This document shows positions 21,287-28,872 of a DNA stretch of 51,220 nucleotides, one piece after another. The stretch lies in the NCBI GenBank assembly GCA_964451365.1, contig CAYVIB010000036.1:1-51220 (forward strand), written 5' to 3'. Both the position numbers and the translations under genes were made by a program. Source of the stretch: CAYVIB01 sp964451365. GTDB lineage: Bacteria; Pseudomonadota; Gammaproteobacteria; Pseudomonadales; Cellvibrionaceae. The stretch's first letter is position 1. Each line of letters begins with the position of its first letter. Under the pieces are notes generated by a model. It ran no database searches. It was not told where the DNA came from and saw nothing but the letters and a program-made list of their open reading frames with translations.

Positions 21287-22318
21287 ATGAGCAGAATTCG
21301 GACCATAAAACCAGAGTTTTTCCTGGACGAAAGACTGTACGACCTCGAGCGAGAAACAGGCCTTCCCATCCGCGTTGCTTACCCTGGTTTGTGGACCCAG
21401 TGTGACCGCGCCGGACGCTTCGAATGGCGCCCTCGCAAACTGAAAGTTGCCATCCTTCCATACGACGATATTGATTTTTCACGCGTGCTTCACGCGTTGA
21501 CCACGCGTGGATTCGTTCAAAAATACACCGCAAATGGAGAGGATTTTGGGTTCATTCCGGGCTTCCTGGAGCACCAAGTCATCAACAACCGGGAAAAAGA
21601 GAGCGAACTGCCGGAACCCCCGCCATTCGTGCCCCCGACGCGTGCGCCACGCGTGAATGACGCGTGCTTGACGGAAATTCAATCTTGTAAAGAGGAAGGG
21701 AAGGGAAGGGAAGGGAAGGGAAAGGAACAAGATATTAAAAAACCTTTACGTTCGGAATCGTCTGGCGACGAAACCGAACCTGACCCGGGGGATGAACCCG
21801 AACCGGAGCCTCCTGAAAAACCCAAACCAGCGAAATACAAATTCGAGGTCGAGCATCACGAACTGGCCGTTCGCATGAGCAACTCGGTCAAGGTTCGGTT
21901 TCCAACTGCGGAGATCAATCTCGACCAGTGGGCCGATTGCATCCGCAAGCTGATCGAAATCGACAAGCACACCCGGCCGGAAATAATCCGACTGTGGCAA
22001 TGGATCGTGAACCACGAGACGGGAAACCGCACCGGGTTCTCAGGGTGGGCGGACAACTGCCGTTCGCCGTTGAAGCTTCGCCAGCGCAAGGACGGCGTGA
22101 CGTACTTCGAGATTATCCAGCGGCAGATGATTCGCGAAGCCAACCCACCACCGCCACCATCGGCAACGCTGCGCTCCACTGGTGAGCGTTCAACTCGAGA
22201 TATTCCACTGCAAGAAAAATTAACCGACCGCAGTTGGTCACAAGCGGAGCGATCCACGCGTGACATCCCGCTCCAAGAATCACTCACAGACCGAAGTTGG
22301 GCACAGGGGGAATCATGA
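21287..22318 (+). CDS. Phage replication initiator (lambda O-like role)
   Basis: A 343-residue protein. The N-terminal 100 residues (MSRIRTIKPEFFLDERLYDLERETGLPIRVAYPGLWTQCDRAGRF and so on) are the winged-helix domain typical of phage replication organisers. A low-complexity Lys/Glu/Pro linker follows (about 135-180), then a helical DnaD-like segment. The C-terminus holds two 21-residue near-copies of a motif (ERSTRDIPLQ...LTDRSW). The gene body also contains two iteron clusters and a purine tract that look like the origin. It is followed by a RusA gene overlapping by 4 bp. It should bind the origin and recruit the host helicase; no phage helicase or loader is seen nearby. Confidence 0.75.
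   Translation: MSRIRTIKPEFFLDERLYDLERETGLPIRVAYPGLWTQCDRAGRFEWRPRKLKVAILPYDDIDFSRVLHALTTRGFVQKYTANGEDFGFIPGFLEHQVINNREKESELPEPPPFVPPTRAPRVNDACLTEIQSCKEEGKGREGKGKEQDIKKPLRSESSGDETEPDPGDEPEPEPPEKPKPAKYKFEVEHHELAVRMSNSVKVRFPTAEINLDQWADCIRKLIEIDKHTRPEIIRLWQWIVNHETGNRTGFSGWADNCRSPLKLRQRKDGVTYFEIIQRQMIREANPPPPPSATLRSTGERSTRDIPLQEKLTDRSWSQAERSTRDIPLQESLTDRSWAQGES
21481..21749 (+). other. Putative replication origin inside the initiator gene
   Basis: Two clusters of the 7-mer ACGCGT(G/T): 21481, 21492, 21503 and 21638, 21649, 21660, each step exactly 11 bp, about one helical turn. Steps of 11 bp change reading frame, so the repeats are not a by-product of repeated amino acids. They are followed by a GGGAA tract (21698-21720) and an AT-rich stretch (about 21728-21748, GATATTAAAAAACCTTTA). 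Lambda likewise has iterons and an AT-rich unwinding element inside O. Single further copies lie at 22256 and, with GTT end, 21065. Confidence 0.72.
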
Positions 22319-22815
22319 AATCGGTGAAATTTACACTCCATGGCGAAGCAGCGAGCAAAGCGAATTCGCGTAAAGCGGTTTTAATTCCGCTGGGCAAGGG
22401 CAAGCATCGGGCGGCGATAATCAAATCGCAAAAAGCACTCAGCTACGAGAAATACGCGATTCCGCAGATTCCACCGAGCGCGCAGGTCATGTTCGATGTT
22501 CCCGTTCGGGCGATCATGAAAATTTACTACTGCACCGAGCGGCCGGACCTCGACGAGAGTTTGATCCTGGACATCCTGCAGGCGAAATATCAAAAAGATC
22601 CGCGCACTGGCGAGAAGAAATTAATTCGAGCCGGTGTTTACACCAACGACCGACTGGTACGGGAGAAATTTATTTTCCATGGCATCGACAAGCACAAACC
22701 CCGCACGGAAATTATCATCGAGCCCATTTCGGAATCGGAGCAGCTGGAGCTCGCCGGACTCGGCATGCGTGACTATGCCCACGCCCAAGCAAATCGAGAT
22801 CTGTTCGGCCTGTGA
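22315..22815 (+). CDS. rusA: RusA-like Holliday junction resolvase
   Basis: A 166-residue protein starting MKSVKFTLHGEAASKANSRKAV after GGGGGAATC. The RusA metal-binding signature is visible as RPDLDESLILDILQ (about 79-92), followed by VYTNDRLVREKF, equivalent to the second Asp motif. RusA dimers cut four-way junctions, which would resolve branched DNA made by RecT/exonuclease recombination before packaging. It is longer than E. coli RusA (120 residues), with extra basic residues near the N-terminus. It overlaps the initiator stop by 4 bp. Confidence 0.82.
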   Translation: MKSVKFTLHGEAASKANSRKAVLIPLGKGKHRAAIIKSQKALSYEKYAIPQIPPSAQVMFDVPVRAIMKIYYCTERPDLDESLILDILQAKYQKDPRTGEKKLIRAGVYTNDRLVREKFIFHGIDKHKPRTEIIIEPISESEQLELAGLGMRDYAHAQANRDLFGL

Positions 22816-22897
22816 GTGGGAATACCTTGGTGACGGAATCTTTGCCAAAGGCGAGACCATGGGCTGGTTTACCGACTCCGGATTCGTCAAGGAGTGA
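22775..22897 (+). CDS. Possible 40-residue protein
   Basis: A short frame encoding MPTPKQIEICSACEWEYLGDGIFAKGETMGWFTDSGFVKE in composition: a single CxxC, then an amphipathic end. It overlaps the end of rusA by 41 bp and has only a weak ribosome site. Kept as possible because it is the only frame bridging rusA and the next gene. Confidence 0.35.
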   Translation: MPTPKQIEICSACEWEYLGDGIFAKGETMGWFTDSGFVKE

Positions 22898-22903
22898 AAA
22901 AAC

Positions 22904-22919
22904 GTTACCCATGGGTAAC
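22904..22919. promoter_or_regulatory. Perfect 16-bp palindrome GTTACCCATGGGTAAC
   Basis: An uninterrupted perfect palindrome in the short gap after the replication block and before the packaging genes. It differs from the CI/Cro operator motif. It has the size and symmetry of an operator for a dimeric regulator and sits where a late promoter could be, but no -35/-10 pair is obvious around it. Confidence 0.5.
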
Positions 22920-22994
22920 ATCAGGCCATGCAAGCGCACAAAATCCCGTCAACCGCTGTTACGATTCGGAGAACTCATCCAACGGTGTCCAGCC

Positions 22995-23282
22995 ATGTCC
23001 AACCTGAGCTCAGAAGAAATCAGCGCGATCGCACGCGAGACGGCCCAAAACCTCACAGCGGAATACAAACAACTCTGGATCGACAGGGAAACCCACTACC
23101 ACGATCACATCTGGATTGCCGAGCAAAAGCGCCGGCAGGAGGATTGGGCGGCATTCAAACGGAAAATAATTTCATCGGCGGCAATCTGGGCGCTGATCCT
23201 GCTGCTCGGATTCATCGGTATGTCGACCTGGCAGTCGGTGATCGGTGCGGCCAAAGCAGCAATGCAAACCAACGGCGGTTAG
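22995..23282 (+). CDS. Small membrane protein upstream of terminase
   Basis: A 95-residue protein: an acidic helical part (SSEEISAIARETAQNLTAEYKQLWIDRETHYHDHIWIAEQKRRQEDW), then one membrane helix (ISSAAIWALILLLGFIGMSTW). Helical N-terminus plus single C-terminal helix resembles small phage membrane proteins found before terminase genes. The start is uncertain: an in-frame ATG at 22911 lies inside the palindrome. Its stop is 10 bp before the terS start codon. Confidence 0.6.
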   Translation: MSNLSSEEISAIARETAQNLTAEYKQLWIDRETHYHDHIWIAEQKRRQEDWAAFKRKIISSAAIWALILLLGFIGMSTWQSVIGAAKAAMQTNGG

Positions 23283-23292
23283 TTTTATCTCC

Positions 23293-23976
23293 ATGGCGAA
23301 AACCAAGTCTGCAAAACCAAAAGCGAAATCCAGGGCCAAGCCGAAGGCCTCAAGCACATCGCACCTCGATGGGTTGACCGCTGAACAAAAAAAACTTGCC
23401 AAGCCGTTAACGAATTTGCAGATCCGGACAGTCCTCGGAATCGTGGCGGGGAAATCTCAACGGCAGGCGTACTACGATGCCGGCGGAAAAGCGAAGTCGG
23501 ATGTAGCGGCCGATACAAGCGTCAGCCGAATGTTCAGGTCGGTTAAGGTTCAGGCTTTTCGGGATTCGCTACTCAAACCCATCGTGAAGGACTCGATCAT
23601 GAGCCGCGAGGAGGCGCTGGAGAGATTGACACGTATTGCGCGGGTAGATATTCACGATATCGCTGAATTCCAGGAGATCGAATTACAGACCGCTGACGGA
23701 AAGAAATGTGAAAAAACAATCTGGCGAATTAAAAACAGCGACGAGATTCCGCCCGGCGCAATGAGCGCGATTAAATCCGTCACCGCAACCAAGATGGGGC
23801 CGAAACTTGAATTACATTGTCCGTTGGCAGCTACCAAACAAATCGCCGAGCTCCAGGGCTGGGAAGCCCCAAAAAAATCACAGCTGGAATTCCCCCAGGG
23901 TGTTCCGGTGAAAAAATTTACCCCTGAAGACTACCAGCGAGCGGCCGAGGAAATGCGTGGCCATTTCGACGACTGA
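23293..23976 (+). CDS. terS: Terminase small subunit
   Basis: A 227-residue protein with a Lys-rich start (AKTKSAKPKAKSRAKPKASS) and a Terminase_2-type helix-turn-helix (LTNLQIRTVLGIVAGKSQRQAYYDAGGKAKSDVAADTSVSRM), then the typical SREEALERLTRIARVDIHDIAEF linker. It ends with acidic HFDD. It recognises phage DNA and feeds it to the large subunit, whose GTG start overlaps the end of this gene by 20 bp. Confidence 0.85.
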   Translation: MAKTKSAKPKAKSRAKPKASSTSHLDGLTAEQKKLAKPLTNLQIRTVLGIVAGKSQRQAYYDAGGKAKSDVAADTSVSRMFRSVKVQAFRDSLLKPIVKDSIMSREEALERLTRIARVDIHDIAEFQEIELQTADGKKCEKTIWRIKNSDEIPPGAMSAIKSVTATKMGPKLELHCPLAATKQIAELQGWEAPKKSQLEFPQGVPVKKFTPEDYQRAAEEMRGHFDD

Positions 23977-25609
23977 GGCACTGGAATGGTCAGAACTGGA
24001 TTTTCCACAACGCGCGGCACTGAAAACCTACGCGGAAAAATCATTCCTGAATTTCACCCGGGCGTGGTTCGAGATTGGGCAGGGCGATCGCATGCTGGTG
24101 AACTGGCATCATCGCTACATGGCCAGCAAGGTCGACGACGTTATCGCTGGCCGATTAAATCCTCGCAATCTGATTGTCAACGTTCCACCAGGCGGCACGA
24201 AAACAGAATTCTTTTCGGTTCACCTGCCGGCATACGAAAACCTGCTGATATCAACCGGCAAGATCAAACGGTTCCGGAATTTAAATATCTCGTTTTCCGA
24301 CGACCTGGTGAGGCGCAATTCAAAACGCACGCGGGATATTATCGCCTCGCCGGAGTATCAGGAATTCTGGCCTTGCCACTTCGGCACGAACAAGGCCGAA
24401 GAGTGGGAGATTATCAACCGCAAGGGCAGGGTAGTCGGTCAAACCGTCTCACGCTCTGCAGGTGGGCAGATTACCGGTGGCCGCGGCGGGTACTACGGCC
24501 CGCAATTTTCCGGCGCGGTGATGCTGGACGATTACAACAAGCCGGACGATATGTTTTCGGAGACCAAGCGCAAGGCGGCGAACCGCCGGTTGGTCAACAC
24601 GATACGATCGCGCCGAGGCGACAAATCCGCAGCTCACCCCACGCCGATAATTTCCATTCAGCAACGCCTGCACGTCGACGATGCCACTGGGTTCATGTTA
24701 GCCGGCGGCATGGGCATGGATTTTCATCACGTTGTGATTCCCGCGCTTGTGTGCGAGGAATACATCGAGAGTTTGCCGGAGCCGTTCCGTACCGAATGCT
24801 GGAACACCGTCAAGGACACAGATTCGGTCGAAGTGGCGGGCGTGCGTTACTGGTCATACTGGCCGGAGATGGAGGACGTTCACGATCTCCTCGCGCTGTG
24901 GGAGCGCGACGAATACACGTTCCTGTCGCAGTACATGCAGCGGCCAAAATCGCTGGCCGGGGATTTGATCGATACAGCCTGGTATCAACGTTATACCGTG
25001 TTGCCCAAGTTGCGATGGCGCGCAATTTACGTGGACACCAACTCGGGCAAGGTCGAGGATCACAACGACTACACGGTATTTACCCTGGCCGGTATGGGCG
25101 TGGACGACAATCTTTACATCATCGATGTGGAGCGTGGCCGATGGGATCCCGAGGATCTGCTCAAGAAGGGAGAACAGCTCTGGGAGCAATGGAAAAAAAC
25201 CGATCCGAAGCAGCCCGCACGATTGCGTTATATGGCGATAGAGGACAAGCAAGCCGGGCAGGGGTTAATCACCACACTCAAAAAACGCAAACGAATTCCC
25301 ATCAAAGAAATTCCGCGCGGGCAAGGGCAAAACAAATTGATCCGGTGCAACAACTCGATACCATGGATAAAACCCGGTCGCGTGTTTGTGCCGGCACTGT
25401 ACACCGACGACGGTGTGAAAATCACACGCACGCATTATCACAATGGCGATATCGCGGGATCCACTTCATGGGTACCGGTGGCGCTGGCGGAATCCGCCGG
25501 ATTCACTGCTGATGATTCGCATGATTACGACGATATCCTGGACACCTGGTTTGATGCGATCGATGACATGCTGATTAACGGCAGCAAATCGGTTGCGGAC
25601 ATGCTATAG
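23957..25609 (+). CDS. terL: Terminase large subunit
   Basis: A 550-residue packaging motor and nuclease. The ATPase part shows NVPPGGTKTE (Walker A-like, about 71-80) and VMLDDYNKP (Walker B, about 188). The RNase H-like nuclease shows YVDTNSGK...DYTVF and, near the C-terminus, DSHDYDDILDTWFDAI with the metal-binding acids. Start is GTG at 23957 with GAGGA before it. It works with TerS and docks on the portal encoded next. Confidence 0.93.
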   Translation: MAISTTEALEWSELDFPQRAALKTYAEKSFLNFTRAWFEIGQGDRMLVNWHHRYMASKVDDVIAGRLNPRNLIVNVPPGGTKTEFFSVHLPAYENLLISTGKIKRFRNLNISFSDDLVRRNSKRTRDIIASPEYQEFWPCHFGTNKAEEWEIINRKGRVVGQTVSRSAGGQITGGRGGYYGPQFSGAVMLDDYNKPDDMFSETKRKAANRRLVNTIRSRRGDKSAAHPTPIISIQQRLHVDDATGFMLAGGMGMDFHHVVIPALVCEEYIESLPEPFRTECWNTVKDTDSVEVAGVRYWSYWPEMEDVHDLLALWERDEYTFLSQYMQRPKSLAGDLIDTAWYQRYTVLPKLRWRAIYVDTNSGKVEDHNDYTVFTLAGMGVDDNLYIIDVERGRWDPEDLLKKGEQLWEQWKKTDPKQPARLRYMAIEDKQAGQGLITTLKKRKRIPIKEIPRGQGQNKLIRCNNSIPWIKPGRVFVPALYTDDGVKITRTHYHNGDIAGSTSWVPVALAESAGFTADDSHDYDDILDTWFDAIDDMLINGSKSVADML

Positions 25610-25626
25610 CGAGGGGGAGAATTCCC

Positions 25627-27057
25627 ATGGCAAACGTTCAAAATGTTTCAAGACCAAAAAGCGTTAAACCACATTATCAGTGGTCGCCGAACGGGCCGCA
25701 GCTTCGCGGTGCAAATATTGATGGTTTGGTAAATGTATTCTCCGGAATGGGCACCGGGAATAGTCAGTCATCCCACAATACATGGCAGTACACACGATGG
25801 ATGAGCGGACACGTTATCGATGTTGTATATCGTGAGTCGTGGTTGTCGCAGGCGATATGCTCGATTCCCGCCGAGGATGCAACGCGCGAGTGGCGTCACT
25901 TCAACGGCGACAAATCTGAAGACATCGAGCGATACGAAAACAATATTGATCTTCAAACCAAGGTGTGCGAGGCAAAGACGTTCGCGCGCGCATATGGTGG
26001 CGCGGGTATTTTAATGGTCACCGATCAGGACCTTGCAAAGCCGCTGGATTTGAAAAGAGTTAAGCAGGGCAGCTTGAAGAAGTTGATCGTATTGGATCGC
26101 TTTGACCTTTCAGCACCGCTTATGAATATCACCAACCCTCTGGCGGATAATTATTTGCTTCCAGAATATTACACGCTGGTGAATGGATCGCAGAAAATAC
26201 ACTGGACGCACATCGCCCGCTTCGAAGGTTTGAAATTGCCGCGCCGCTTGGCAGCAATTGAACATGGCTGGGGCGATTCCGAACTGCGTCGCGTGCTCGA
26301 TGATGTGAACAGCACGGTTGCAAGTTTCATGGGTATTGCGCACCTAATGCAGCAGGCCAACGTCGATGTGATAACGGCCGAAGGGTTGAGCGATGATCTG
26401 ACATCTGGCGAGGATAAAAAAATCATTGAGCGTTACAACCTGTTCAACCTGATGAAATCAAACTATGGGTTATCGCTACTGGACGCAACGGAAACACTCG
26501 AAAGGCTAACTCTGCAGTTGACAGGTGTTGCCCCAGTGCAAGAGCAATTGATCACCTGGATCAGCGGCGCCGCGCGTATTCCTGTTACCCGGCTGTTCGG
26601 TACCAGCGCCAAAGGCATGAACGCAACCGGTGAGGGTGATGAGCGGATTTATTATGACCGCATCAAAGCCGACCAAAACAGGTCGTTGCGGCCAGCATTA
26701 CAGCACATCGACCAGGTGCTTGTGCGTAGCGCAATCGGCGATTACCCAGACGATTTTGATTTCACCTGGAATCCGCTTTCCCAGTTGACCGATGAAGATC
26801 AGGCCAATGTTGATTACACTGATTCGCAGACGGATAAAACCTATTTCGAAATGGGTACCATTCGCCGCTCGCACATCATGAAAAAACTACAACAAAAGGA
26901 CACCTACCAAATCAGCGATGATGAAATTGAAGAGATGGAAAAGCGAGAGGCTGAAGAGGCCAAGCTGCTGGCCGAAGCCGAGCATGACGACAATTTCCAA
27001 ATAGGTGGCGAGGGCGAAGGTGATGGCGATAAGTCAAACACTGACCCAGCGGAGTGA
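25627..27057 (+). CDS. Portal protein (DUF1073 family)
   Basis: A 476-residue portal of the DUF1073 type: WMSGHVIDVVYRESWLSQAICSIPAEDATREWR, FARAYGGAGILM, then WGDSELRRVLDDV, and the conserved GAARIPVTRLFGTSAKGMNATGEGDERIYYDRI. The C-terminal tail is acidic (EEMEKREAEEAKLLAEAEHD). It forms the dodecameric ring at the head vertex. GGGGGAG precedes the start. Confidence 0.92.
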   Translation: MANVQNVSRPKSVKPHYQWSPNGPQLRGANIDGLVNVFSGMGTGNSQSSHNTWQYTRWMSGHVIDVVYRESWLSQAICSIPAEDATREWRHFNGDKSEDIERYENNIDLQTKVCEAKTFARAYGGAGILMVTDQDLAKPLDLKRVKQGSLKKLIVLDRFDLSAPLMNITNPLADNYLLPEYYTLVNGSQKIHWTHIARFEGLKLPRRLAAIEHGWGDSELRRVLDDVNSTVASFMGIAHLMQQANVDVITAEGLSDDLTSGEDKKIIERYNLFNLMKSNYGLSLLDATETLERLTLQLTGVAPVQEQLITWISGAARIPVTRLFGTSAKGMNATGEGDERIYYDRIKADQNRSLRPALQHIDQVLVRSAIGDYPDDFDFTWNPLSQLTDEDQANVDYTDSQTDKTYFEMGTIRRSHIMKKLQQKDTYQISDDEIEEMEKREAEEAKLLAEAEHDDNFQIGGEGEGDGDKSNTDPAE

Positions 27058-27928
27058 TTTAATCCTGCCGGAGAAATTCCGGCTGATTGAAGTCCCGCGG
27101 CCAAACGCTTTGGAGAACTTGAAGCGCGGCCAGCCGCAGCGCGCCAAACCGATTGACTACAGCGAAGCCTTGCCGGCGTTCTTCAATCGCCAGCTGCAGG
27201 CGGTTATCTCCGCGATCAATGCCGATATCAAAGAAAACATCATCCCCTCAATTTACCGGGCAAAACCGGAATACACCGCCGATGCCTGGCCGGCGATGAT
27301 GAACGCGCTGCTGACCGCATTGGCGGAGCGATGGACCGGCCAGATGTTCCGCTCGCAGGCCTCGCGCATTGCTGCCGGTACTATTCGACGGGTGGAGGCG
27401 GAGAACGGCCGGGAGTTTTTGAAATCGGTCAACAAGGCGGTGGGGATCGAGGTATTTAGCGCGAACTCCCAGGCTGTTACAACACAGCTCGAGGTCGCGG
27501 CCATCGAGAGCGCGAACCTGATTACAAAAATGTCCGAGGAGTATATCAACCGGATCCAAACCACGGTGATGGAAAATATGCGGTCCGGGTATGCACCGTC
27601 AGCGATCGCGAAAAATATTCAGGAGGCCTCGGGCATTTCCCGGCGCCGCGCCAAATTTATTGCGCGTGACCAAGTGGCGAAATTGAATGGCGAGCTCACC
27701 AAGGCGCGAGCGCAAGCGGCTGGCATCGAGTACTTCCGCTGGATAACATCTGATGATCAGCGTGTCGGTGACGACCATGAGCGTGCCGCATCCCGTGACG
27801 TTGGGTATGGGCCTGGAGTTTACCGATGGGATAAGCCGCCGAAGGAGGGGATACCAGGAAGGGCGACACGTCCGAATTGCCGTTGCACTGCGTCCCCGGT
27901 GTTTCTGTGGGAGTTGCCGGGCAGTTGA
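27023..27928 (+). CDS. Head morphogenesis protein (Mu gpF-like)
   Basis: A 301-residue minor head protein. The C-terminal Mu F domain is clear: GISRRRAKFIARDQVAKLNGELTKARAQAAGIEYFRWITSDDQRVGDDHERAA ... PGRATRPNCRCTASPV. It overlaps the portal end by 35 bp. Such proteins occur in about one to few copies at the portal vertex, and some are injected. A terminator lies about 95 bp downstream, before the inserted minus-strand cassette. Confidence 0.9.
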   Translation: MAISQTLTQRSDLILPEKFRLIEVPRPNALENLKRGQPQRAKPIDYSEALPAFFNRQLQAVISAINADIKENIIPSIYRAKPEYTADAWPAMMNALLTALAERWTGQMFRSQASRIAAGTIRRVEAENGREFLKSVNKAVGIEVFSANSQAVTTQLEVAAIESANLITKMSEEYINRIQTTVMENMRSGYAPSAIAKNIQEASGISRRRAKFIARDQVAKLNGELTKARAQAAGIEYFRWITSDDQRVGDDHERAASRDVGYGPGVYRWDKPPKEGIPGRATRPNCRCTASPVFLWELPGS

Positions 27929-28014
27929 CAGGGAAATATCGGGAGGGTATTCTCGCTCCATCCTTTGTAGAGAGTGTGAAGCAGTCGCAGCCGTGGGCGA
28001 ATCACGGCAAATAT

Positions 28015-28050
28015 AAACAAAAAACCCGGCTATCACTGCCGGGTTTTTTT
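28015..28050. terminator. Bidirectional terminator between the head gene and the inserted cassette
   Basis: ACCCGGC (28024-28030), 7-base loop TATCACT, GCCGGGT (28038-28044), with T7 on the right and an A-run (AAACAAAAAA) on the left. It can stop rightward transcription after the gpF-like gene and leftward transcription from the cassette at 28055-28766. Confidence 0.9.
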
Positions 28051-28054
28051 ATGC

Positions 28055-28282
28055 CTAGAACTTCCATGACTCAGACTTTTCAGCCTCTTCGCATTGAACC
28101 CTAAAAAACCGCCTGAAATGAATAATTTTGTCAGCTGCGCCCATACGATCTAACATTTCGTGTGGTTGTAGATTTAGTCGCAGTACCATAGTTTTGGCTT
28201 GCTGACCGTGGCCGATCCGTTTTGCCATAACGTAAGCACACCCTTCCTGAGTCCTAATAATTTTCGACAGGGAATTTTTCAT
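28055..28282 (-). CDS. Hypothetical protein of the inserted cassette (third gene)
   Basis: A 75-residue, basic, mostly helical protein (SKIIRTQEGCAYVMAKRIGHGQQAKTMVLRLNLQPHEMLDRM). It overlaps the second cassette gene by 4 bp and ends just before the bidirectional terminator. No family recognised. If the first gene is an antitoxin, this or the second gene could be the partner, but neither has a toxin motif I know. Confidence 0.6.
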   Translation of the reverse strand: MKNSLSKIIRTQEGCAYVMAKRIGHGQQAKTMVLRLNLQPHEMLDRMGAADKIIHFRRFFRVQCEEAEKSESWKF

Positions 28283-28542
28283 AACACCTCATCCAAATAA
28301 TCTTTATGGATCCAGACCGGGTGTTCGTAGTCCTCGAACAACACCGGCACCTGGTCAACCCGATTGCCTTGCGGCTCAATTTCAATAACCCGGCCGATCC
28401 AACCCTTTTGATACATAAACCCGTCCATCACCCACTCGAACACACGCTCGGGTATCAGGTCGGTATTCAGCCGAACCTTGGGCAGCGTCCGGCCTTTGCG
28501 CAAGTCCTCCATGCTGACCACATTAAATGACTTGTCCGTCAT
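28279..28542 (-). CDS. Hypothetical protein of the inserted cassette (second gene)
   Basis: An 87-residue protein (NVVSMEDLRKGRTLPKVRLNTDLIPERVFEWVMDGFMYQKGWIGRVIEIEPQGNRVDQVPVLFEDYEHPVW). The GRVIEIEPQG...VPVLFEDY part looks like a small beta-barrel. It overlaps both neighbours by 4 bp. No family recognised. Confidence 0.6.
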   Translation of the reverse strand: MTDKSFNVVSMEDLRKGRTLPKVRLNTDLIPERVFEWVMDGFMYQKGWIGRVIEIEPQGNRVDQVPVLFEDYEHPVWIHKDYLDEVL

Positions 28543-28766
28543 GCGGCGTGATCCTCGGGCGGCGTCTTCGGCATTTCAAAATCACAGTCGCGAAGGTGAA
28601 TCATGAGCGTCCCATCGATATTGCGATGGCGGGAGAGGATCTGGCCGGGGGATATCAGGAGCATGTTGCCATGACTGCGGTGGGTGATTTCCACCGGCTC
28701 GCGGTGGGCGGCTGAGTAAACCTTTTGCGGCTCGTAATGGAGCTGCCGTGCGGAGAACTTTTTCAC
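28539..28766 (-). CDS. Phd/YefM-like antitoxin-type protein (first gene of the cassette)
   Basis: A 75-residue protein from a GTG at 28766 with AGCGGG 8 bp upstream. The stretch KKFSARQLHYEPQKVYSAAHREPVEITHRSHGNMLLISPGQIL follows the Phd/YefM layout: short N-terminal helices, then the EPVEIT-(R)-x-G-xxxLLISP strand pair. The rest is not typical. The longer frame back to 28898 would begin upstream of the promoter, so I prefer this start. An own promoter with an inverted repeat over the -10 fits autoregulation as in toxin-antitoxin operons. Confidence 0.55.
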   Translation of the reverse strand: MKKFSARQLHYEPQKVYSAAHREPVEITHRSHGNMLLISPGQILSRHRNIDGTLMIHLRDCDFEMPKTPPEDHAA

Positions 28767-28788
28767 TATTTTTACCCGCTTTATCAAA

Positions 28789-28829
28789 TAACGTTCCCTA
28801 AGTGTAACGTTAATTTGTTGACCGCTCAA
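28789..28829 (-). promoter_or_regulatory. Promoter and operator-like inverted repeat of the inserted cassette
   Basis: On the minus strand TTGAGC (28824-28829), 17-bp spacer, TACACT (28801-28806). An inverted repeat TAACGTT (28789-28795) and AACGTTA (28806-28812) brackets the -10. The start site would fall about 28 bp before the GTG at 28766. Confidence 0.65.
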
Positions 28830-28872
28830 TAAACCGGCTTTTTTTGGTAAAAACTCTGTTAGTGTCGGCGGC

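Noticed and set aside
23986..25512. A 508-codon frame in a second reading frame over terL
   Set aside because: It overlaps the well-supported terminase frame almost completely and its translation is Arg/Gly/Ala-rich without domains, typical of a shadow frame in a GC-rich gene.
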